Source of the DNA: Nocardia xishanensis NBRC 101358
GTDB taxonomy: Bacteria > Actinomycetota > Actinomycetes > Mycobacteriales > Mycobacteriaceae
Reading direction: 5' to 3'
NCBI RefSeq assembly: GCF_001613365.1
Contig: NZ_BDCF01000031.1
Location: 25,422-89,421 of the forward strand
Length of the DNA: 64,000 nucleotides
This document shows, in pieces, positions 34,039-42,300 of this stretch; position 1 is the first letter of the stretch; each line of letters starts with the position of its first letter. The translations under genes were made by a program, and so were the position numbers. The notes under the pieces are model-generated. The model was not told the origin of the DNA and did no database searches. It saw nothing but the letters and a program-made list of their open reading frames with translations.

Positions 34039-34299
34039 TTCCCCCGCACGGATGCGAAGCCCGGCGAGCACGCCGCCGCCGCGCTGGTCATCAGCGCCGC
34101 CACCGACGACAGTGGGCTGGCCGCCGCCGCGCGGGCGGCCTTCACCTCCGGGATGTCGACCACCTTCGTCGTGGCCGCCTGCTCGGTGCTCGCCGCCGCC
34201 GCGCTCTCGCTGGTCTTGCTGCGCGAACGCACGGCGCTCGGCGCGGACGCGGAAGCGGGCGAGGCCATCGAGGCGCTGGCCGCCGAATCATCTCGCTGA
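34039..34299 (+). pseudogene. C-terminal remnant of an MFS-type multidrug transporter
   Basis: No full gene starts here, but one frame reads like the end of an EmrB/QacA-type permease: AAALVISAATDDSGLAAAAR, then AAFTSGMSTTFVVAACSVLA and AALSLVLLRERTALGADAEA, ending ALAAESSR at a TGA (34297-34299). The Phe-x-x-Gly-Met...Phe-x-Val-Ala-Ala pattern plus a final hydrophobic helix and RER is the usual last transmembrane segment of this family. The rest of the gene is missing; the fragment begins just past the katA terminator. It is most likely a deletion remnant. Confidence 0.6.
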
Positions 34300-34313
34300 A
34301 CGAACGATAAGTA

Positions 34314-34340
34314 CGCCCCCGGCCGAAAAGGCCGGGGGCG
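34314..34340. terminator. Hairpin after the transporter remnant
   Basis: CGCCCCCGGCC (34314-34324) pairs with GGCCGGGGGCG (34330-34340) around GAAAA, an 11-bp perfect stem without a T-run. It lies 15 bp past the stop of the remnant and may be its original terminator. Confidence 0.65.
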
Positions 34341-34462
34341 CGGTCGTTTCGGTCATCGGAGAGTCGGTATGACGAGCACGAGAAAGTGCTCCGGTTCGCC
34401 GTAGGACGGCGGATCGATCCCGAGGTCGGCCTGGCCGAGCACGCGGCCAGGCGCTCTTCTCA

Positions 34463-34522
34463 CTACAGCAGACCCCACCAGTACAGCAGCGTGGCAAGGA
34501 TCCAGACCACCACGGTTTCCAT
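34463..34522 (-). CDS. Possible 19-residue membrane peptide
   Basis: An ATG at 34520-34522 with GGAG six bases upstream opens a frame reading METVVVWILATLLYWWGLL followed by TAG. The peptide is one hydrophobic helix with no charge except the N-terminal Glu, similar in style to small membrane peptides such as KdpF or toxin-like peptides. Nothing else convincing is coded in the 34341-34712 gap. The chance of a random hydrophobic frame is not small in GC-rich DNA, so the ribosome site is the main support. Confidence 0.4.
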   Translation of the reverse strand: METVVVWILATLLYWWGLL

Positions 34523-34712
34523 CGTCGCTCCAATCGTCGATCACACCGCTTCCATCATCGCTCGCGCGGCGGGGAAGTGTTAGCGAACGGCGATCTACCT
34601 GCGGATTCGTCCATGCAAGGTGTTCTTAAGGGCGCGCCAAGACGCTGGCCGCATTGTTTGTGACAACACCGGATCGACCGGAACCACGGACCTGACGAAG
34701 GACGCACAGACG

Positions 34713-35204
34713 ATGATCGGCAAGCTGACCACCGCCCTCGCTCTCTCGACGACCACCGCCGCCCTGGTGTTCGGCGCGGGCGCCGCAATGGCGGACACCG
34801 GCCTTCCCGGTGTCGCGCTCACCGGCCAGGCCACCTGCACCCACAAGGACGACCGGATCGAGATCGAGATCGCCGCCCCTGTCGTCTACGCCCAGCCAGG
34901 CTACCGCCCCGGCGAGCACCAGCAGATCCGCTACCGCACCGTCGTCTATGACGCCGCCCAGCACACGCTGGCCGGCGCGGGGGAATGGAAGAAGGGCAAG
35001 TCCACCGACACCAAGCCCGCCGAAATGGACGACACCAAGGTCAAGGTGCTGCGCAACGACCCGAACGCCTACCAGGTCGTGCAGCAGGTCGAGTGGCTGG
35101 CGCCGGACGGGGAGAACCCGGTGGCCAGCACCGATCTCGCCGCTACCGGCTACCTGATCAAGGACGGCCGCACCGTACTCGGCACCTTCGAGTACTGCCA
35201 GTAA
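34713..35204 (+). CDS. Small secreted hypothetical protein
   Basis: From ATG 34713 the protein is 163 residues with a clear Sec signal (MIGKLTTALALSTTTAALVF, cleavage near AAMADTG). The mature part starts with a cysteine-containing segment (TGQATCTHKDDRIEIEIAAP), contains YRPGEHQQIRYRTVVYDAAQ, and ends GTFEYCQ, so two cysteines could form one disulfide closing the domain. The strand-rich pattern suggests a small beta sandwich. I do not recognise the family. It lies between the transporter remnant and the hairpin cluster, apparently as a single gene. Confidence 0.75.
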   Translation: MIGKLTTALALSTTTAALVFGAGAAMADTGLPGVALTGQATCTHKDDRIEIEIAAPVVYAQPGYRPGEHQQIRYRTVVYDAAQHTLAGAGEWKKGKSTDTKPAEMDDTKVKVLRNDPNAYQVVQQVEWLAPDGENPVASTDLAATGYLIKDGRTVLGTFEYCQ

Positions 35205-35249
35205 CCGGGGGAAGGGGGGACAAGCCACCACCGGGGGTGGGAACCGGGT

Positions 35250-35483
35250 GCGACCTGTCCACGAGGGGTGACAGGTCGCGCCCCGGGGATGAACCGTCCG
35301 GGTCGGTCCAACGAGGGGTGACCGACCCGGCCGGATCCCTCCGGCGGCGCCATCGATGGCTCTTCCTGGAGCTGGCGGGCGAAGGAGGATCGCCCCCTGC
35401 CGAAGGTAACCGTCCGGTCGCAGGCCAGGAGTCCCGCCCGAAGGTAAGGGCGGGCCGGTTCACGAGGGGTAACCGGCCCGCCC
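35250..35483. ncRNA. Cluster of hairpins with a shared loop and covarying stems (candidate structured RNA)
   Basis: Three perfect hairpins share the loop ACGAGGGGT but have different stems. H1: GCGACCTGTC 35250-35259 with GACAGGTCGC 35270-35279. H2: CCGGGTCGGTC 35298-35308 with GACCGACCCGG 35320-35330. H3: GGGCGGGCCGGTT 35448-35460 with AACCGGCCCGCCC 35471-35483. Between H2 and H3 the motif CGAAGGTAA occurs twice (35401-35409, 35439-35447), the second in the loop of a 7-bp stem that competes with H3. Conserved loop plus compensatory stems argues for selected structure. Read on the minus strand the loop is C-rich (ACCCCTCGT), as in 6C-type small RNAs. The transcribed strand is unknown. Confidence 0.55.
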
Positions 35484-35577
35484 CATCGTTGGTCACATCG
35501 GTGAATCACGTTCACGGTAAGTTCGTTTGCGGCGTCGAACGTGCGGCTGTCACGCTGGATGGATGGAACGATCGGTC

Positions 35578-36267
35578 ATGCCGACCGGGCCTGCCTATCG
35601 CCTGCTGGCCCTGGATCACGAGACACAGTTGAGCGCCGCCGAAAAGCGGCTGCTCGCCGAGTTCGCCACCATGTTCACGCCGGAAACCATTGTCGCTTAT
35701 CTATTTTCGTCTTACGAGGAATTCGCCGCACGAGCCACGGTGACGCTGTACCTGCCGATCCTCGGGGAGAAGTTCGCCCGGCAGCGGCTGGAAGCCAGGG
35801 CGAAGCTGGAAGGCAAAGTGGCGCAACCACGTCCGACCGTCTTGTTCCTGTGTACCCACAACGCGGGCCGCTCGCAGATGGCGCTCGGCTTCTTCACGCA
35901 TCTCGCTCGCGGGCGGGCAGTGGCCTGGTCGGGCGGCTCTGAGCCGAGCTTGCAGCTCAATCCCGCCGCGGTCGGCGCGATGGCCGAGACCGGCATCGAC
36001 ATCGCGGGCGAATACCCGAAACCGTGGACGGACGAGATCATTCGCGCCGCCGACGTCATCGTCACGATGGGCTGCGGAGACATCTGTCCGTTGGTGCCGG
36101 GTCCGCGCTACCTGGAGTGGATCATCGAAGACCCGGCCGGATTGGAACTCGAACTGGTGCGGCCTATTCGCGACGACGTCCGCCGCCGGGTCGAGCGCCT
36201 GCTCGAGGAACTCGGTGTGCCGGTGGACGACGATCGTGGCGCTCAGGCGGCCGACCGCGCCGGGTAA
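35578..36267 (+). CDS. arsC: ArsC-type arsenate reductase / low-molecular-weight phosphatase-like protein
   Basis: From ATG 35578 the protein is 229 residues. Residues 1-85 form an all-helical N-terminal domain (AEKRLLAEFATMFTPETIVA) found fused to ArsC in many actinobacteria. The phosphatase domain then has the CX5R loop LFLCTHNAGRSQMALGFF, and the ArsC-specific VIVTMGCGDICPLVPGPRYL. It would reduce arsenate with mycothiol or thioredoxin as partner. No arsR or arsenite exporter gene is nearby, so it is an orphan. Its 3' end overlaps the convergent monooxygenase gene by 25 bp. Starts at 35563 or 35527 are possible. Confidence 0.88.
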   Translation: MPTGPAYRLLALDHETQLSAAEKRLLAEFATMFTPETIVAYLFSSYEEFAARATVTLYLPILGEKFARQRLEARAKLEGKVAQPRPTVLFLCTHNAGRSQMALGFFTHLARGRAVAWSGGSEPSLQLNPAAVGAMAETGIDIAGEYPKPWTDEIIRAADVIVTMGCGDICPLVPGPRYLEWIIEDPAGLELELVRPIRDDVRRRVERLLEELGVPVDDDRGAQAADRAG

Positions 36268-37478
36268 TCGGGGAGTTCGTACGACTCGGTCGCGGTGAGC
36301 ATCCGCATCATCAGCGGTTTCATCGCCTTGGTCGTCATCAAGCGGGACACCGCGTGTCCGACGCGGATGCCGAACCGGGTCTTCGGGGTCATCGAGCGCA
36401 GACCGCCGGGCGGCAGCTCCTGCGCCTTGGCGACGAAGGGGCGCAACACTTCCTCGTAGCGGGTCAGCGCGCGATCCGGATCGGTTGCGTGCGCGGCTAT
36501 CTCACCCGCCAAGACGTAAGCGCCCACCAGCGCCATCGCGGTGCCCTGCCCGGTCAGCGGCGAACCGCAGTATCCGGCGTCGCCGATCAGGGCGACCCGG
36601 CCGCTGACCCAGCTCGGCATGTCGATGCGGGCCAACTCGTCGAAGTAGAAGTCGTCGGCCTCGGTCATCGCGGCGCTGATCGTCGCCGAATGCCAGCCGC
36701 CACCCGTGAGGCGCTCTCTGATGAACTGCTGCTGCGCTCGGACATCGCGGCGCAGCGCCGGATCGGCGGCGGCGCGCAGCATGATGATGGCCTTGCAGGT
36801 CGCCGGATCGGCGTCCGGGCGCATTCCGACGCCGGTCGCGCCGACCAGCGAGTGCATCGAGAACCAGTGCGGCTCGGTGCCTTCCGGGGTCGGCATGGTG
36901 AAGAAGGACATGTAGCCGCCGAGGTAGGTCGCGAAGTCCTCCTCCGGTCCGAACACCAATCGCCTGGTCGCGGAGTGCAATCCGTCGGCGCCGACGAGGA
37001 TGTCGAAGCGCTCGGCGGCGCCGGAGGCGAAGGTGACCTCGACGCCTGCCGCGTCCTGCCGCACATCGGTGATCCACTCGCCGTAGCGGTAGTCGACCCC
37101 GCCCTCGTTCGCCAGCGCCTCGAGCAGCACCTCGTTCAGATCGCCCCTGGTGATCTCGATTTCGGCGACGCCGCCCTTGCCCTCGAACAACTCGGCGGGC
37201 ATGCGCAGGGTCTCGCGGCCCTCGTCGTCGACGTAGAGCATGCCGCGCTCGTCCAGCTGGCGTGACTTGATGCCGGGCATCAGGCCCATGCGCTCGGCGA
37301 CGTCGCGGCTCGGTCCGCGCAGGTCGACGGCCTGACCGCCGGGGCGCGGGGCGGCGGCGCGCTCGACGACCGTGGTCTGGATGCCTGCGCGAAGCAGTTG
37401 CAGCGCGACGGCATTGCCTCCGATGCCGCCGCCGCTGATCAGCACGCGGGGGGAGTTCGAGTTGGTGGAGATGCTCAT
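36243..37478 (-). CDS. FAD-dependent aromatic-type monooxygenase
   Basis: The 411-residue protein is a class A flavin hydroxylase. FAD binds at VLISGGGIGGNAVALQLLRA, the DG motif is ERFDILVGADGLHSATRRLV, and the GD motif is GRVALIGDAGYCGSPLTGQG. This is the p-hydroxybenzoate-hydroxylase fold, one component using NAD(P)H. Substrates range from phenolics to antibiotics such as rifampicin and tetracycline; none can be named here. Two near-identical 18-bp operator-like repeats lie just upstream, so it is probably inducible. It is convergent with arsC and overlaps it by 25 bp. Confidence 0.9.
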   Translation of the reverse strand: MSISTNSNSPRVLISGGGIGGNAVALQLLRAGIQTTVVERAAAPRPGGQAVDLRGPSRDVAERMGLMPGIKSRQLDERGMLYVDDEGRETLRMPAELFEGKGGVAEIEITRGDLNEVLLEALANEGGVDYRYGEWITDVRQDAAGVEVTFASGAAERFDILVGADGLHSATRRLVFGPEEDFATYLGGYMSFFTMPTPEGTEPHWFSMHSLVGATGVGMRPDADPATCKAIIMLRAAADPALRRDVRAQQQFIRERLTGGGWHSATISAAMTEADDFYFDELARIDMPSWVSGRVALIGDAGYCGSPLTGQGTAMALVGAYVLAGEIAAHATDPDRALTRYEEVLRPFVAKAQELPPGGLRSMTPKTRFGIRVGHAVSRLMTTKAMKPLMMRMLTATESYELPDYPARSAA

Positions 37479-37501
37479 GGCCTGTTCCTCGTTAGAGCGG
37501 A

Positions 37502-37556
37502 TGTCTAAGACAAATGTCTAACCGAGGGATTGCACGTTTGTCTAGTACAAATGTCT
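37502..37556 (-). promoter_or_regulatory. Pair of operator-like repeats upstream of the monooxygenase
   Basis: Two 18-bp copies, TGTCTAAGACAAATGTCT (37502-37519) and TGTCTAGTACAAATGTCT (37539-37556), differ at two adjacent bases and start 37 bp apart. Each contains TGTCT/AGACA half-sites, and the first forms AGACA-AA-TGTCT. They cover the expected promoter of the monooxygenase gene starting at 37478. No regulator gene adjoins them. Confidence 0.7.
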
Positions 37557-37574
37557 GAAACTGCGTCGAACAGG

Positions 37575-37585
37575 GCGTATACACG
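37575..37585. promoter_or_regulatory. GCGTATACACG motif, matching the site at the GntR start
   Basis: The same 11-mer occurs in inverted orientation at 43764-43774, next to the GntR gene start. The two copies bracket the urea carboxylase/allophanate hydrolase operon. A central GTATAC is typical of FCD-type GntR operators. Confidence 0.4.
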
Positions 37586-37586
37586 T

Positions 37587-37621
37587 CGATGGCCCGGTAG
37601 CGGTGAGCTACCGGGCCATCG
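37587..37621. terminator. Terminator of the urea degradation operon
   Basis: A perfect 15-bp stem pairs 37587-37601 with 37607-37621 (CGATGGCCCGGTAGC and its complement) around GGTGA, seven bases beyond the allophanate hydrolase stop. It insulates this operon from the monooxygenase promoter. Confidence 0.85.
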
Positions 37622-37628
37622 CGCGCGA

Positions 37629-39362
37629 TCAGTTGGCGGCGTTCAAATACGCCTGCCAGCCGCCGAATTCGGTGATGTCGGCGGCGGTCGAGGCCGCGTC
37701 GTAGGTGCAGGCGAAACCGATAACGGATCGCCCGTCGGCGAGTTCGATGCTGGTCAATGCCATGGGCGCGGGCAGTTCCGCGAGGAAGCCGCCGAGCCCG
37801 GCGCGCGAGACGGTGAACAACTCGCCGAGAATCGGCGCGCCGAGCCCCGCGCCGTGCCGGACAAGTCCCGGCTTGGCGGGCACGGTGTCGAGAGCGGTGA
37901 GCCGATAGGCATCGCTGGTGCGGATTTCCCCGGCGAACCGCGCGCCGATCCGCTCGAGCTGCCAGTGCAGCGGCTGGCCGCGCAGGTGCGCGCCGAACAC
38001 GGCCAGTTCCACGCCGCCCCCGACCAGTAGCGGCGCTTGCTCGAGGCCGCTCACGCGGGCGGCGATATCGATCGCGACCTGATCGCCGAAGGCGGGCGTC
38101 ACCACCATCACGCCGAAAGGAGCGCCCACCGCTGTCGGTGCGCCCGGCACCGCGACGGCGGCCATGTCCAGCAGGTTGCAGAAGTTGGTGTAGGCGCCCA
38201 TGCGCCGGTTGATGGTGATCGGATCCGCCTGCACCGCGGCGATACTCGGGTGCTCGGTGGTGGTCGGAAGCAAGAGCGCGTCGCAGTCTCGCAGCAGCAC
38301 CGCCGCATCGGCGCGCGCACGGGTCAGCGCGTCCAGGTCGGCGGCGAATGCCGGACCGGTGGTGGACGCGGCCGCGCCGATGATGGCGGCCACCGTGGGA
38401 TCGGCGCCCGCCGGACGGGTCGCCAGGAATTCGCCCACCGCCGCGTAGCGTTCCGCGACGATCGCGCCGTCGTAGAGCAGGCGGGCCGCCTCCAGCAGTG
38501 GAGAGATGTCCAGCTCGACCGTCTCGATGCCGGAATCGCACACGGCGGCAACGGTTCTGGTGAAGGCATCGCGATAGTCGTCGGCCAGGACGGCGAGATC
38601 GGCGGCGCGCGGCACCCCGACCCGAGGGGTTCGCGGTGCGGCGAACCGCACGTCGGCGGGCCAGGCGCGGCTGCGCGGGTCGCCCGTATCGGGCCCCGCC
38701 ATCATGGCCGCGGCGGCGACCGCCCCTTCGAGATCCTTCGCGAAGACCGTGACGGCGTCGTAGTCGGCGCAGGCCGGGACGAGGCCGTGCGCGGGGATGA
38801 TCCCCAGCGTGGCTTTGATGCCGACGATCCCGTGCAGCGCCGCGGGCACTCGCCCGGACCCCGCGGTGTCGGTGCCGACGCCGATGTCGACGAGTCCGAG
38901 CGCGACCGCGACCGCCGAACCGGAAGACGAGCCGCCGGAGATCAGCTCGGGACGATCGGCGTGCCGGACCGCGCCGTACGGGCTCCTGGTGCCGACCAGA
39001 CCGGTGGCGAACTGGTCCAGGTTCGTCTTGCCGAGCACGATCGCCCCGGCCCCTTGCAGTCGTGCGACGGCCGCCGCGGTAACCGTTGCCGGATAAGCGA
39101 ATTCGGGGCACGCCGCGGTGGTGGGCAAGCCGGCCACGTCGATGTTGTCCTTGACCGCGACCAGCTGCCCGGCCAGCGGCAGCGTCTCGCCCGCGGCAAT
39201 CCGCCGCTCCACCTCCGCCGCGTCGGCGACGGCTTCGTGCTCGGGTCGCAGCGTGATCCACACCTCGGGGCGATCCACCTCGGCGATGCGCCGATAGGCG
39301 GCCGCGACCCGCGCGGTGGGTGAGTCCCGATGGGCGGTGGTGCCTAGAACGCCTGCGGTCAT
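37629..39362 (-). CDS. atzF: Allophanate hydrolase
   Basis: The 577-residue enzyme hydrolyses allophanate to two ammonia and two carbon dioxide, finishing ATP-dependent urea breakdown. The amidase-signature core shows the catalytic Lys in GQLVAVKDNIDVAGLPTTAA, the Ser-rich PELISGGSSSGSAVAVALG, and the nucleophile segment GVGTDTAGSGRVPAALHGI. The final ~120 residues (from ELAVFGAHLRGQPLHWQLER) are the extra C-terminal domain that marks true allophanate hydrolases. The start codon is immediately next to the urea carboxylase stop, so the two are translated from one message. Confidence 0.95.
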   Translation of the reverse strand: MTAGVLGTTAHRDSPTARVAAAYRRIAEVDRPEVWITLRPEHEAVADAAEVERRIAAGETLPLAGQLVAVKDNIDVAGLPTTAACPEFAYPATVTAAAVARLQGAGAIVLGKTNLDQFATGLVGTRSPYGAVRHADRPELISGGSSSGSAVAVALGLVDIGVGTDTAGSGRVPAALHGIVGIKATLGIIPAHGLVPACADYDAVTVFAKDLEGAVAAAAMMAGPDTGDPRSRAWPADVRFAAPRTPRVGVPRAADLAVLADDYRDAFTRTVAAVCDSGIETVELDISPLLEAARLLYDGAIVAERYAAVGEFLATRPAGADPTVAAIIGAAASTTGPAFAADLDALTRARADAAVLLRDCDALLLPTTTEHPSIAAVQADPITINRRMGAYTNFCNLLDMAAVAVPGAPTAVGAPFGVMVVTPAFGDQVAIDIAARVSGLEQAPLLVGGGVELAVFGAHLRGQPLHWQLERIGARFAGEIRTSDAYRLTALDTVPAKPGLVRHGAGLGAPILGELFTVSRAGLGGFLAELPAPMALTSIELADGRSVIGFACTYDAASTAADITEFGGWQAYLNAAN

Positions 39363-42300
39363 TCAGTCCACTCCGATCACTGCTAGCGGGGTACCCGGGG
39401 CCACCTTGGCGCCCGGTGCGGTCAGCACTCTGAGCACCGTGCCCGCACCCGGGCTGTGCACGGGTAGCTCGAGCTTCATCGCCTCCAGGATGGCGACCGG
39501 CGTACCGGCGTCGAGTCGCTGGCCCTCCTCGACCTCGACGCGCCACACATTGCCGATCATCGGCGCCGTCACCACGGTCGCGCCGGCGGGCAGCCCGGCC
39601 AGCGGATCGGCGACGGGTTCCGGCGGGGCCGGTGCGGTCACGGTGCGCTCGAATTCGCCCGCCGCGTGCCACGCGCGCTTCTCCGCCTCGAACGCGGCCG
39701 CCTGTCGCTCCTCGAATTCCGCTATGGCGGCGGCGTTTTCGGTGAGCAAGCGCAGGTGGTCAGCGAGTGCGAAGGTGCCCTCGCCGACCTCGGCGTCGAA
39801 GCGGCCCGCGGCAGCCGCCGCGCGGTGTTCGAGCAGTTCCTCGGGGCTCACCGGCTCCCAGACGATGCGGTCGAAGAACCGGAACAACCACGGGGTGCCC
39901 GGTTCGAAGGGCGCGGCCTGCCGGTAACTGGACCAGATCGGGACGGTGCGGCCGATCAGCTGATAACCGCCGGGCGAGGCCATTCCGTATACGCACAGGT
40001 ACTTGCCGCCGATGCCGACCGCGTCCGCGGGCGTCCAGGTGCGTGCCGGGTTGTACTTGGTGGTCACCAGGCGGTGCCGCGGATCGAGCGGAACGGCCAG
40101 CGGCGCACCGAGATACACATCGCCGAGGCCGAGTATCAGGTATTCCGCGTCGAACACCGTGTCACGCACCTGCTCGACGCTGTCGAGTCCGTTGATGCGC
40201 CTGATGAATTCGGTGTTCGAGGGCAGCCACGGCGCTGTGTCGCGCACGCCGCTGCGGTAGCGGTCGATCGCCTCGGCGATGGAGGGATCGTCGAACGAGA
40301 GCGGCAGCCGGATGGTCCGGCTCGGCACCACTAGGTCGTGGGTGGCTGGTAGCTCGGCTTCCAGCTCGGCGAGCGTGCCGAGCAGCCGGTGCTGGGCGAG
40401 CACGTCCGGATCGAAGTGGATGTGCAGTGAGCGCACGCCTGGGGTGACGTCGACGATGCCTGGCAGGCCTGCCGCGGCCAGCGCCTCGGCGAGCGCGTGC
40501 ACCCGCATGCGCAGACCCAGATCCAGCACCATCTCGCCGTATTCGATGAGGATGTTGTCGTCGCCGCCGCGCAGATAGGTCACCCGCGGCCGGTCGGCAT
40601 CGCCGGGCTCCGCGCCTAGGACGCCGCGATCGCCGATGGCGTCTCGGGCTCGGGACACAGTCGCCTTCGCGCGCCGATCGTCGGAGCGGCGCAGCGCGGT
40701 GGCTTCGGCGTCCTCGACGGGCACGAACCGGACCGTGTCGCCGGGACGCAGCTGCCCGAGCTTCCATCGGTGCGCCGAGACCACGGTGAGCGGGCAGGCG
40801 AAACCGCCGAGGCTCGGTCCGTCCGGGCCGAGCAGGATCGGGGTGTCGCCGGAGACGTTCAGCGCGCCGACGCTGTAGGGGTTGTCGTGCAGGTTCGACG
40901 GATGCAGTCCGGCCTCGCCACCGTCGGCCCGCGACCAAGTCGGCTTGGGGCCCTCCAGCCGGATGCCGGTGCGGTTGGCGTGGCTGCCCACCCGCCACGG
41001 GTGCGCCACGAACTGCGCCATGTCCGCGTCGGTGAAATAGGCGGGCGCGGTCTGCGGGCCGATGCCGACGGCCAGCTCCCAGTCGTGAGTGAACTCAGGG
41101 CGCATCGGCGTCGCGCTGGGTTTGCTCAGATCCGCAGCTAGTCCACCTCGCGGCGCCGCTGGTTCGGACGTCGCGGTGGATTCGCCCGGTGCTGCCGCGA
41201 ATCGGCCCACTCCCGTACCGCCGGTGACGACGTGCAGAACATCGCCCGCCGCGACGGCCTTGCCCGTGATCCCGCCGAATCCGCCGAGGGTGAAGGTGGC
41301 GGCGCTGCCATGGTAGAGCGGGGCGTCGAGGCCGCCGCGCACGGCGAGATAGGTGCGCAGGCCGGTGTCGGTGGGTGCGCCGATGTCGAGCACCGCGCCC
41401 GCCGGGACCGTGATCGGTTCCCACATCGGCACCCGGGCGTCGTCGATGGTGATCGGTGCTTGCGCGCCGGTCACGCAGATCACCGTGGCGGCGGCGAAGC
41501 GCAGGCGCGGGCCCTGGAGCGTGCACTCCAGCGCGGGCAGGCCCGGCGGATTGCCGACGGCCGTGTTGGCGCCGGTGAACGAGAGGTCGTCCATCGGGCC
41601 CGAAGGCGGAATGCCTACCTCCCACAAGCCGATTCGGCCAGGCAGGTCCTGGATGGTCGTCATGGTTCCGCCGCGCAGCACGTCGATGCGCGTTGCCGCG
41701 GGGTGGATGTCTGCCAACGTGCCGGTTCCATGCGCCGCGGCGCGAACCTGCGAATTCGTTGCCGCAGCGCGCAATTGGGCGATGTTCGTCTGCACGCCGT
41801 GAATCCGGGTCGCGGCGAGCGCGTCGGCCAGGGTGTCCAAGGCGGCGTCGCGGGTAGGAGCCGCGACGATCACCTTGGCCAGCAGCGGGTCGTAGTACGG
41901 GCTGACTTCGGTGCCGGTGCTGACCCAGGTGTCGACGCGCACGTCGGAGGGGAATTCGGCGGCCGTGACGAGTCCGGCGCTCGGCCGGTAGTCCTGGCCG
42001 GGATCCTCGGCGTAGACCCGGGCCTCGACGGCCCAGCCGGATTGTGCCGGACCGGTTTCCGGCAAGCCGTCCAGCATGCCGGCGTCCCCGCCCGCCAGCC
42101 GAAGCATCCATTCGACCAGGTCGACGCCGGTGATCGCCTCGGTCACCGGGTGTTCCACCTGGAGCCTGGTGTTCATCTCGAGGAACGAGGCCGCGCCGCG
42201 CTCGGAGTCGTAGACGAATTCCACCGTGCCCGCCGAGCGGTAGCCGACCGATCTGGCGAGCTGCCTGGACGCGGTGAGCAGTTCTTCGGTCAACTCCGCG

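Noticed and set aside
34288..34533. 81-codon minus-strand frame in the post-katA gap
   Set aside because: Trp/Arg/Cys-rich with no ribosome site, crossing a terminator hairpin; the shorter 19-codon frame on the same strand is better supported.
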